From Hyphomicrobiales bacterium (GTDB taxonomy: Bacteria; Pseudomonadota; Alphaproteobacteria; Rhizobiales; JAJFHC01), in the NCBI GenBank assembly GCA_021775835.1, contig JAJFHC010000157.1, forward strand, positions 1-28,535: 28,535 nt of DNA, in the 5' to 3' direction. This document shows, in pieces, positions 1-6,246 of this stretch (positions within the stretch are counted from its first letter, which is position 1; each line of letters opens with the position of its first letter). The position numbers were made by a program, and so were the translations under genes. The notes beneath the pieces were generated by a model that searched no databases, had not been told where the DNA came from, and was given only the letters and a program-made list of their open reading frames with translations.

Positions 1-174
1 AAGCATCGGGCGGGCTTCGCTGTGTGCCCAAGCCCGGCGCATTGCAGGCCACTTGTCCAAGAACTTGTACTCAGAATACGCATCTGAATACAGCAGCCAA
101 TAACCAATAGCAAAGAAGGCCACACCGGCAAATATGGTAGCGAGAACATCAGCCATGGTTCCCAAGATAACCAT
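1..174 (-). CDS. Small membrane protein, partial (3' end outside window)
   Basis: An open frame runs on the minus strand from an ATG at 174 (MVILGTMADV...) to the window edge, 58 codons without a stop. Residues about 8-29 form one hydrophobic segment (LATIFAGVAFFAIGYWLLY), followed by a charged, aromatic part, so a single-pass membrane protein with a soluble tail is likely. A second ATG at 156 is an alternative start; GAGGG precedes the first closely and GGGA the second, so the start is not settled. I do not recognise the family. It is divergent from the gene at 372. Confidence 0.45.
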   Translation of the reverse strand, partial: MVILGTMADVLATIFAGVAFFAIGYWLLYSDAYSEYKFLDKWPAMRRAWAHSEARPML

Positions 175-371
175 TCACCCTCGAAACTGCAACGTACCCC
201 AGACTCCGGCACGTGTACGAGGACGCCACAGACGGCAGTTTCAACGCACACAATGACAGCCCAAACCAACAAACTCGCTGTACGGGGAAATTTGGGAATC
301 CTGGACGCTATCGACATTCTCGCAATTCGAGCGTCACGGGTGGTTAGATCGGCAACCAGGAGGCAAACCGT

Positions 372-998
372 ATGACGAAATCCAAGCGCCTCAAGGTTCA
401 GGATACAGACGATCCGAAGGTGAAGGACGTCAAGATCAAGCCAGATAGGCTTGCTCGCGCTTCCGGGTCCGAAGACGAAGATTTCAGAACCCTAATTCCC
501 AATCAGCTATTGAACACGTTCTGGTTGGGCAACGATACTTCGGATGACCGCATAAGTCAGATTGTCGGCACATGCATGGCATCCCTTGAAGGCATTGCTC
601 CGACAGACGAAATCGAAGGCATGTTCGCAGCCCAGATTATTGCCTGCCACCAAGCGGCAATGGAATGCATGCGTCGCGCCATGTTGCCGGACACCACGTC
701 CGACTTGCGGTCCTACAACCTCACCCAGGCGAACCGCCTCATGCGGTCATATGCAACCCTTATCGGTGCACTCGACAAGCACAGAGGCAAGGGTCAACAG
801 AAGGTCATTGTAGAGCATGTCCACGTCCATGAAGGCGGTCAGGCTATTGTCGGCAACATCGAACAGACCGGGGGGTCTAAAGAAAATGGAGCACAACAAA
901 CCCATGCAAAATCAACCCTTACCCATGCACCTGAGCCCGAGATGCGGAGCGCATTCGAGAAGGTCGGGGAAGCCGTGCCGGTCGCCTGCAATGGCTAA
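372..998 (+). CDS. Conserved island-associated hypothetical protein
   Basis: A 208-residue protein starting at ATG 372, preceded by a strong AGGAGG about 8 bases upstream. Its N-terminus is charged and Lys-rich; the middle (about 70-140) is helical, with a pattern EIEGMFAAQIIACHQAAMECMRRAM; about residue 140 comes GKGQQKVIVEHVHVHEGGQA. I recall this pattern from many alphaproteobacterial prophages and islands, always as a protein of unknown function, often beside the HGG-type gene that follows here. The last 37 codons overlap that gene in another frame (886-998). No enzyme motif is visible. A DNA-packaging or phage-accessory role has been suggested for neighbours of such genes, but nothing in the sequence shows it. 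Confidence 0.75.
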   Translation: MTKSKRLKVQDTDDPKVKDVKIKPDRLARASGSEDEDFRTLIPNQLLNTFWLGNDTSDDRISQIVGTCMASLEGIAPTDEIEGMFAAQIIACHQAAMECMRRAMLPDTTSDLRSYNLTQANRLMRSYATLIGALDKHRGKGQQKVIVEHVHVHEGGQAIVGNIEQTGGSKENGAQQTHAKSTLTHAPEPEMRSAFEKVGEAVPVACNG

Positions 999-1152
999 TG
1001 GCCGGTGTCGTATGCATGGGGGGAAAGCGACAGGCGCACCGAAGGGCAACCAGAACGCGCTGAAGCACGGGCGCTATTCCCGTGAGGGCCGTGAATGGAA
1101 AAGGCAACTTCAGGACATCCTGGACGGCGTGGATGACTGCCTTGGGGTTTAA
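886..1152 (+). CDS. HGG-motif small protein, Cys/His-rich
   Basis: An 88-residue protein starting at ATG 886, inside the end of the preceding gene and in a different frame. The central part reads RCGAHSRRSGKPCRSPAM, then GRCRMHGG, then GAPKGNQNALKHGRYS. The Cys/His spacing (C-x3-H... C... C-x2-H) suggests a small metal-binding knuckle, and the GxxxGNxNALKHG tail is typical of short basic proteins on alphaproteobacterial phages and islands, often annotated as glucan-related in error. The function is not known; a nucleic-acid-binding role fits its basic charge but is inference. An upstream in-frame start exists at 817, but homologous proteins as I remember them begin near the RCGA motif, so 886 is preferred. 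Confidence 0.7.
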   Translation: MEHNKPMQNQPLPMHLSPRCGAHSRRSGKPCRSPAMANGRCRMHGGKATGAPKGNQNALKHGRYSREGREWKRQLQDILDGVDDCLGV

Positions 1153-1198
1153 GTTTAGATGCGACTGATCTATATTTAGTCTTACCGGAGACAATCGA

Positions 1199-1669
1199 AT
1201 GCCTGCCCAAACAATCGCAGACGATATTCTTAAGCTCGCCAAACGCCGCGAGTTATCGCTAACACCTATGCAACTCATGAAGTTGGTTTACATCTCCTAT
1301 GGATGGTATCTCGCAATGAACGGCAATCGTTTGTTCGACGATAAAATTGAGGCGTGGAAATACGGTCCCGTTATTCCCAGCCTTTATCATGCCACAAAGC
1401 ACTTTCGTGGAGAGGTGATACCTGGTCATCTAGTTAGCGATGCCCCGGTCACCAGACCAGATCTAGAAGCGTTCCTTGGGAGCATTGTAGACAATTATGG
1501 ACAATTCTCCGGAATTGCATTGTCAAACCTGACACATAGGCCGGGAACCCCTTGGCAACGCGTGTTTCGACATGACGTAATGGGTATCGAAATTCCTGAC
1601 GACTACATTCGCGAACATTATCAGCAGGGATTAAATGAAAGACAATCTTCCACCACCGCCGCCTCGTGA
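1199..1669 (+). CDS. Panacea-domain (SocA/DUF4065) antitoxin-like protein
   Basis: A 156-residue protein whose residues about 5-120 fit the Panacea domain (DUF4065; SocA/GepA-like): LTPMQLMKLVYISYGWYLA near the N-terminus, then LFDDKIEAWKYGPVIPSLYH, the two signature blocks of the family. Panacea proteins are known as antitoxins that neutralise diverse partner toxins, or as adaptors such as Caulobacter SocA. A CCGGAG element precedes ATG 1199 by a normal distance. The gene overlaps the next one by 35 bases (1635-1669), which suggests translational coupling and points to that membrane protein as the partner. The domain call is solid; the toxin-antitoxin role rests on gene order. Confidence 0.85.
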   Translation: MPAQTIADDILKLAKRRELSLTPMQLMKLVYISYGWYLAMNGNRLFDDKIEAWKYGPVIPSLYHATKHFRGEVIPGHLVSDAPVTRPDLEAFLGSIVDNYGQFSGIALSNLTHRPGTPWQRVFRHDVMGIEIPDDYIREHYQQGLNERQSSTTAAS

Positions 1670-1988
1670 GTGGGCAAAAAACCAAGAGTGGACGGACGAC
1701 GCAGACGCAAAACAGGAAAGTTCAAGGTGGCCTGACCCTGAGGCCCTTAAGGGTACAAAAGACACCAACACGCTTCGTTTGTTACGTCATTCCGGCAGGA
1801 TCGCGGTGTGTTTGATGTGGTTCTTTGCGCTGGTTTTTGTGGCCAGCATGTGTGTCTGGTTATACCATTTCCTGACACCTTGGGGGTGGTTGACGGAGGC
1901 GCAGCTCTCCAAGATACAAACTGTTATTTTCTCAGGGAGTCTCGGAGCACTTGTTTCGGCATTTGCACAAAAACATATTACACAGTAG
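1635..1988 (+). CDS. Two-TM membrane protein, candidate toxin partner of Panacea protein
   Basis: A 117-residue protein starting inside the Panacea gene. The N-terminal half is soluble and begins with a run of prolines (LPPPPPREW) followed by an acidic stretch. Two hydrophobic segments follow, about residues 55-80 (IAVCLMWFFALVFVASMCVWLY) and about 92-112 (IQTVIFSGSLGALVSAFAQ), ending in a short polar tail. I do not recognise a family. Small membrane proteins are among the partners known for Panacea antitoxins, so a membrane-acting toxin is a reasonable inference. It could equally be an accessory inner-membrane protein. No stop or frameshift disturbs it; a terminator-like hairpin lies 160 bases downstream. 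Confidence 0.7.
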   Translation: MKDNLPPPPPREWAKNQEWTDDADAKQESSRWPDPEALKGTKDTNTLRLLRHSGRIAVCLMWFFALVFVASMCVWLYHFLTPWGWLTEAQLSKIQTVIFSGSLGALVSAFAQKHITQ

Positions 1989-2698
1989 GAGTTCCCCGGT
2001 CTCTGGATCTGGGTCGAAGGCCATGACGACGACAAGGCGCTTGAGTTCGGTCATTTCATCCGTCGGTAGCTATGATGTTAACTTAAAATTAGGCTCGCCG
2101 CTTCAAATTGGCACCGTTGGGCCAGCCCCCAACTCATTCGATATTAAATCCCAGATGGTAGTCTCTCCAGCCCCATCTGGTATTTATTTTCCCTGAAATG
2201 TTTGCCTTTCCCATTTCCTCATCTCACCTCCCCGTCACAGGGCGTTCCTCGTGCGAAGTGTTACGGACGTCACAAATTCCAATTCAATCGCTGTGGCCCT
2301 CTGAGTCACGATGGATTCACGGCGGGAGTGACAGGCTCAACCAAAGCAATATCGGCCACTGTGGTGCTGTGCGGTTTTGAACAAGCAGTAAGATTTGAGG
2401 TTGTGGTGACCCGGATCATGCTGCGGCTAGATCCGGGCCAAGCCTGTAATTCCAGAAGGGGTAATTTTGTCAGGCAACACTGAAGCTGGACGGATTCGGT
2501 TAACGAGACGTTACTGAATCTGAACGTGATAGGGTGGAGACGAAAGCCGACCGGGGGCAACCGGGGCCTTCGTCTCCTGGTGAGCTGCGCGAAAGATATT
2601 GCGGCGTCTCCACACAGCTCAACCCAAATTTAGGCAGTATGTCGACCACGTTCAACGTTCATTCTTGTCATGGTGGCCCACAAATTCATTTCGGCCCA
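1989..2698. other. Gene-poor stretch with several hairpins
   Basis: No open frame in these 710 bases has a credible start, ribosome binding site and protein-like composition. Besides the terminator-like hairpin at 2151-2180, three more inverted repeats are visible: CCCGGATC/GATCCGGG (2410-2417 and 2430-2437, perfect), a 10-pair interrupted stem at 2493-2520, and a long one at 2536-2577 in which GGAGACGAAAGCC pairs with GGCCTTCGTCTCC at 12 of 13 positions and an inner CCGG/CCGG extends it. None of the last three is followed by a T tract. It may hold a non-coding RNA or decayed genes. Confidence 0.5.
2151..2190 (+). terminator. Rho-independent terminator-like hairpin after the Panacea pair
   Basis: CCAGATGG (2151-2158) pairs perfectly with CCATCTGG (2173-2180) across a 14-base loop, and TATTTATTTT (2181-2190) follows directly. 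The stem is only 8 bp and the loop long, so strength is uncertain, but stem plus T-rich tract on the plus strand fits termination of transcription from 1199. Confidence 0.45.
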
Positions 2699-2800
2699 TT
2701 ACTGCCCGGCTTTCCAAATGCAGAACAGCCCGAAGAGCACCGCGAAGGTGCCTGAACCTATGATCAGCAATTCCCAAAGCTGGACTGTGCCATCCGTCAT
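2699..2800 (-). CDS. 33-residue single-pass membrane peptide
   Basis: A short frame on the minus strand starting at ATG 2800 and ending TAA at 2699: MTDGTVQLWE, then a hydrophobic helix LLIIGSGTFAVLFGLFCIW (about residues 11-29) and the tail KAGQ. Its ATG overlaps the TGA of the upstream exported protein (2797-2799) as ATGA, and a purine-rich AGGTGGGGGA lies just before it, so coupled translation is likely. The composition is that of a clean one-TM micro-protein with a short polar N-terminus. Function unknown; partner or anchor for the secreted product upstream is an inference from the coupling. Confidence 0.6.
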   Translation of the reverse strand: MTDGTVQLWELLIIGSGTFAVLFGLFCIWKAGQ

Positions 2801-3207
2801 TCCCCCACCTCTCTGGCCGTGCAATCCGCCCGGCTCTGCATGTCCCTGTCGCACTCCCATATGGTTGCCTTGATGCCATAATGAGCAAGAGTGCTTTCCG
2901 CCTTGTATCGGTGACCGAGACACACGGACAAGTCCAGCTTGCAGACAAGAACAATCCCCACCTTCAAGCCTGTCACAGAGGCATAGTGCATAGCCTGACC
3001 GACGCCTTCCGCCCACTTGTGCGACCAGTCGATTTCTATGGCATGTGTCCCTGATAGACAGTCGGCGCGCACACCGGTCTTGAGCGCAACCTCCGTCCTC
3101 ATTCCTTGGCAGAACAGTGCCTGGATATCGCTTTCGTATTGAGCGAGGGTCGGCGCTGGAAGTATCAAGCCCACAAGCAAGATGAATTGCAAGATCCGCG
3201 GTTTCAT
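2797..3207 (-). CDS. Exported protein with a nuclease-fold-like core
   Basis: A 136-residue protein starting at ATG 3207, four bases after GGAGAG; the open frame extends further upstream, but only this start gives a signal peptide (MKPRILQFILLVGLILPAPTLA, cut about residue 22). The core carries D49-C50...E58-x-D60...K64-W...Q71 followed by a hydrophobic strand VGIVLV. I recall this block (THAIEVDF..KWAEAIGQ) in small exported or phage-linked proteins whose layout resembles PD-(D/E)XK nucleases; the assignment is tentative. Six cysteines (33, 50, 89, 96, 119, 129) would suit disulfides in the periplasm. Coupled by ATGA to the 33-residue membrane peptide. Confidence 0.7.
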   Translation of the reverse strand: MKPRILQFILLVGLILPAPTLAQYESDIQALFCQGMRTEVALKTGVRADCLSGTHAIEIDWSHKWAEGVGQAMHYASVTGLKVGIVLVCKLDLSVCLGHRYKAESTLAHYGIKATIWECDRDMQSRADCTAREVGE

Positions 3208-3480
3208 ACTCTCTCCATGAAACGAGTAGCCCAACTCGTGCAATATTTGCACAGGTTCCCTCACAAGCCCGTCAGCGGGCGTTTCTCTTATAGAGTGGTA
3301 CGGGCCGAAAATCTCTTTCCCGTCGTTCCTGCCTTTTAGAATCGACAAACTGACCCGTTTTGTGTTCTCTATTCGTTCCCAACGAGGCTTGAGAACGAAA
3401 TGGGCAAGATCCAGTGGACAAAATGGAGGGGCGGACACGGTGCAGTGAAGGCTGAATCCCTTCAGCTTGGAGGAGTGGAA

Positions 3481-3693
3481 ATGTCTGTTCGGCTGCTTCC
3501 GTCAGGTAAGTGGCAAGCCCAGATAGGCGCTGGTGGAACCATGTCACTCGGGGAATTTGATAGCCCAGACGAAGCAGAAGCCCGTTGTCTGGAGCGGGCG
3601 CGATTGAGCATCAACGAGTCATTCGGAGACCTGAAGGCCCATGAGGCGCTTGTTCAGATAGGAAAGGGCCACAAGGGCCCGAGAGTGAAGTGA
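3481..3693 (+). CDS. Small hypothetical protein, AP2/integrase-N-like
   Basis: The open frame starts at 3400, but ATG 3481 has the far better ribosome binding site (GGAGGAG, five bases away), giving 70 residues. It begins MSVRLLPSGKWQAQIG, then SLGEFDSPDEAEARCLERAR, a layout (PSGKW...LGxFDsxeEA) seen in AP2-like DNA-binding domains and in N-terminal arms of integrases. DNA binding is therefore possible, but the domain is short and the match is by eye. It is divergent from the exported protein starting at 3207; the 273 bases between them hold the promoters and no other visible gene. Confidence 0.55.
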   Translation: MSVRLLPSGKWQAQIGAGGTMSLGEFDSPDEAEARCLERARLSINESFGDLKAHEALVQIGKGHKGPRVK

Positions 3694-3779
3694 ACCAGAG
3701 CACTCGGATGGACGCAGAGGTTTCTTCTTAGCATCGCAACGGGGTGAGTAGCTATTTTGGAGCTGACGGCATGGAATTG

Positions 3780-4352
3780 CTAGACGTAGGAATGCAGCAC
3801 ATCGAATAGATAGTGAGAGGCCGCAAAAAATATGATTGTAGTTACGAACAGCCTGACCATCCGCCAGTCACGTGGCTCTCTCCAATATGGATTTCCTGAT
3901 TGCCGCCAATAGTCTTTCCCTTTTTCGCTGATTGCGTTGGCAACGATACTTTCGAGCGCTGCTTGTTTAATCCAATCCCTTGGAGGGGCAAGGTTCGAAC
4001 TTGGATCCTCTAGCAGCAGCCGGTTGACTGGTTCCCTAAGCCGCATGTATTTGGCCGCTTGCTCTAACTCACTGGTCAGCTCCTGCCCCTCAAAATTGTC
4101 GCTATCCGAGTAATAAAGCCCCGCGGCTTTACAGGCATGTTGACGGATATGAGACAACAGAATTTCGTCTAGCGTAGTCAGCTCTTCGTGTGCGGCCTCT
4201 CGCTTCTTTTCCCAGTCTGATTCTGCACCATGCTTTGATGTCAAGGCTGAACTCACAATCCGATCAAGCCAAGGTTCTAGGTAATTGCCGCAAATTGTGT
4301 AATCCCCGGCCTGCTTACTCAATCGCTCATAATCTTTCGCGCTGACTGACAT
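3780..4352 (-). CDS. Hypothetical protein with C-terminal membrane anchor
   Basis: A 190-residue protein starting at ATG 4352, with GGGAG eight bases upstream. Most of the length is charged and helical (for example WEKKREAAHEELTTLDEILLSHIRQH around residues 47-72), and the last 25 residues are hydrophobic (about 168-187, LFVTTIIFFAASHYLFDVL), so it looks tail-anchored in the inner membrane with a cytoplasmic body. No known motif is visible and I do not recognise the family. It ends facing the small gene at 3481-3693 and is divergent from the lipoprotein gene at 4447. Confidence 0.65.
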   Translation of the reverse strand: MSVSAKDYERLSKQAGDYTICGNYLEPWLDRIVSSALTSKHGAESDWEKKREAAHEELTTLDEILLSHIRQHACKAAGLYYSDSDNFEGQELTSELEQAAKYMRLREPVNRLLLEDPSSNLAPPRDWIKQAALESIVANAISEKGKDYWRQSGNPYWREPRDWRMVRLFVTTIIFFAASHYLFDVLHSYV

Positions 4353-4446
4353 CGCCTATACTCCCATAATTGAGATTTGGAGTTTGCTTTGATGGTGGCA
4401 AACGTCAATCGTTTTGGCTTTGATGTTTCATTAAAGGGGGGTGGAA

Positions 4447-4737
4447 ATGAATCGTGCAGCGATAATTGTTCTAGCCATCGCACTTAGCATCCTTGCGGGT
4501 TGTGATGAGAGTTACGATGATCAACTGTCGCGGCTCAAATCGTACGTTGCGGAACGTAAAGTAGGCAACTCATCGGACGTGTGGCTAGAACAAGCAAGCG
4601 GGTTGCAACCAGGACAGTGGGATGAGATCGCTCTAATTTTCGGCTTTGCGGATGACTATGCGGCATGTGTTGATTTTAAGAATGCATACACGAACACGCA
4701 CCCCTTGATCGAACTGAGGTGTGTCCCGGCACAGTGA
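4447..4737 (+). CDS. Small lipoprotein
   Basis: A 96-residue protein with a short type II signal peptide: MNRAAIIVLAIALSILAGC, lipobox L16-A-G-C19. The mature part is acidic and begins DESYDDQ; aspartate at +2 would favour inner-membrane retention in enterobacteria, a rule that may not hold here. A GTG at 4441 is also in frame, but AAAGGGGGG sits at the right distance only for ATG 4447. Two cysteines (in DYAACVDF and at LRCVPAQ) could form a disulfide. Family not recognised; exported like several neighbours. Confidence 0.7.
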   Translation: MNRAAIIVLAIALSILAGCDESYDDQLSRLKSYVAERKVGNSSDVWLEQASGLQPGQWDEIALIFGFADDYAACVDFKNAYTNTHPLIELRCVPAQ

Positions 4738-4897
4738 GCCACCGCACGTACTGCGCATGCTCGATAATTGCCCCTTGGATGCCTGACTGCGGTAGCACCC
4801 GATACTCGTCAATTTCACGAATTTGATATTGGCCAATTTACCATCACGCATTATCGGATTCGTTGACATCTCCGAGGCGAATGGCCGAAGATTGGAC

Positions 4898-5356
4898 ATG
4901 TCGATAGAAACCCCGAATAGAACTTTCCCAATTTGGTGTTTGGCTCTCTGCATCGTTGCGGCAATGCTCTTTGCAACGGCTTCCGATGGGAACGCAGGGC
5001 CGGAGAAAGCAAAGCTTGGGCGGGTAATGTGGGCAGCGTTTAGCTGTTCTACTTTTGCAGGGATGTCTAATCAGGATAAGGAAAAGGAACGCTTGTTTCA
5101 GATTGGGCTTAGTGCGGGCCGGGATTTCCTCAAAAGCTTGCAAGGTGGTGACATTCCAAGAGACGCCATCAGCAAGGAAGTTCCCATTGGTGTTACGATC
5201 CTGCTCAGAGGGCCAAGTGTAGATTTTATTATCGGCAGGGTGTACAGCAGCGCAACAAGCATTGCGCACAAGAAAGCATGGACTAACGACGATACGGTGC
5301 GCGTCTTGCAAGCGGGTAATGAATACCGAGACGGGAACTGCGGCCTACTTCGCTAA
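4898..5356 (+). CDS. Exported hypothetical protein
   Basis: A 152-residue protein. The open frame starts at 4823, but ATG 4898 is chosen because it places a signal peptide at the N-terminus (MSIETPNRTF, then hydrophobic WCLALCIVAAMLFATA, probable cut near residue 28 or 33). The mature part has a pattern FSCSTFAGM...RLFQIGLSAGRDFL...PIGVTILLRGPSVDFIIGRVY that I have seen in unnamed exported proteins of Hyphomicrobiales; no function is attached to it. A cysteine in FSCS and one in GNCGLL may pair. It stands alone between intergenic gaps of 160 bases upstream and 53 downstream. Confidence 0.65.
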   Translation: MSIETPNRTFPIWCLALCIVAAMLFATASDGNAGPEKAKLGRVMWAAFSCSTFAGMSNQDKEKERLFQIGLSAGRDFLKSLQGGDIPRDAISKEVPIGVTILLRGPSVDFIIGRVYSSATSIAHKKAWTNDDTVRVLQAGNEYRDGNCGLLR

Positions 5357-5409
5357 TCCCAAGAGTCACAGTGTCGCAAAAGTCGCAACCCTTGCTCGTT
5401 GACAATCAA

Positions 5410-5787
5410 TCACCGTTTTTCCCAACACACCCCACCTGGGATTGCGCTGGCCGATCCATTCATTGACAACACCGTGTCAATCCACTTCCCGCCCTTGCCA
5501 TACCCGCCAACAGCTTCGGCTCTCTGAATGGTTTGGATTGCAAGGCCAGCAACATTCTTTGGAGCATCAACCGAAAGCCACACCACCCACTTAGTGAGTT
5601 TGACGATCCTGTAACTCAAGCCACCGTCGCTTCTCTCGGCCTGCCCAGTCTTGGTGTCAATTGAGATCGTGATAGGCGCGCGATTATCCCATGAACATTG
5701 AAACGTGATTTGTTCCGAGAGGGCCGTTGCCACCGTCGCTGCCAAGAAACACAGCGTCAAGACACTTTTTTGAACTTTCGCTCCCAT
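5410..5787 (-). CDS. Exported hypothetical protein
   Basis: A 125-residue protein. ATG 5787 is preferred over the longer frame beginning at 5871, because GAAGGGC precedes it and a signal peptide follows at once (MGAKVQKSVLTLCFLAATVATALS, probable cut after residue 24). The mature part starts EQITFQCSWDNRAPITISID and shows alternating beta-type strands, with a second cysteine in GGVCWEKR close to the C-terminus that may close a disulfide with the first. Small beta-sandwich periplasmic proteins look like this, but no family is recognised. Convergent with the exported protein at 4898-5356. Confidence 0.6.
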   Translation of the reverse strand: MGAKVQKSVLTLCFLAATVATALSEQITFQCSWDNRAPITISIDTKTGQAERSDGGLSYRIVKLTKWVVWLSVDAPKNVAGLAIQTIQRAEAVGGYGKGGKWIDTVLSMNGSASAIPGGVCWEKR

Positions 5788-5894
5788 ATACTTGCCCTTC
5801 TTCAACCGCACACCAGCGCCCCCACCAATCTCAGGTATGAACTCCACGCCAGCGGCTTCTAGAAATAGCACGTGGCGTCGGCGTTGAGCAAAGA

Positions 5895-6161
5895 GTGCTC
5901 ACTCAGATTGTCGAGACTGCCGATTTGGTGAGCCTGAACGAAGAGCCTTATCTAGTCGTGCCGGTTGACGACAGGATGATTGATGTCCTCGCCGCTTATC
6001 TGTCTGACATCGAGGATAACGAGCAAGAACACGAAGACGATATTGAGCAGGACGGCGATATTGACGAGGACAAAGAACCCGACGACGACGCCTCATGTTT
6101 GGATTGGGAGTATGGCGACGGGCCGCAAATAGGATATGCCCTTGGAGGCCGGAAGGCATGA
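5895..6161 (+). CDS. Small, very acidic hypothetical protein
   Basis: An 88-residue protein starting at GTG 5895. The first part (LTQIVETADLVSLNEEPYLVVPVDDRMIDVLAAYLSD) is a compact conserved-looking block that I recall from short island proteins in alphaproteobacteria; it is followed by an acidic tail of about 28 residues that are mostly Asp and Glu. The ribosome binding site is poor, which lowers certainty about the start. Extremely acidic small proteins on mobile elements sometimes mimic DNA, but nothing specific supports that here. Confidence 0.5.
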   Translation: MLTQIVETADLVSLNEEPYLVVPVDDRMIDVLAAYLSDIEDNEQEHEDDIEQDGDIDEDKEPDDDASCLDWEYGDGPQIGYALGGRKA

Positions 6162-6246
6162 AACTATAGGGAGCGCGTAAGCTTGATGCTGTTCCCTACA
6201 GTCCTGTGTGCTGCGTCGACCACTTCGAAAACCAATGTGTTCTCCG

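Noticed and set aside
183..242. GAAACTGC/GCAGTTTC inverted repeat with a 44-base spacer
   Set aside because: Single 8-base match over a long spacer in a promoter region; chance is likely and no regulator is tied to it.
253..375. 40-codon frame ending in ATGA overlap with the gene at 372
   Set aside because: No ribosome binding site, no protein-like pattern, and the downstream gene has its own strong AGGAGG, so the overlap may be chance.
2202..2483. 93-codon plus-strand frame
   Set aside because: No ribosome binding site, odd composition and it runs through a hairpin; I see no support for a gene.
5899..6159. Arginine-rich minus-strand frame
   Set aside because: It is the complement of the acidic-tail gene; Arg-rich translation is the expected mirror of Asp/Glu codons.
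6166..6196. TAGGGA/TCCCTA inverted repeat between convergent genes
   Set aside because: Only six pairs with a long loop and no T tract; too weak to call a terminator.
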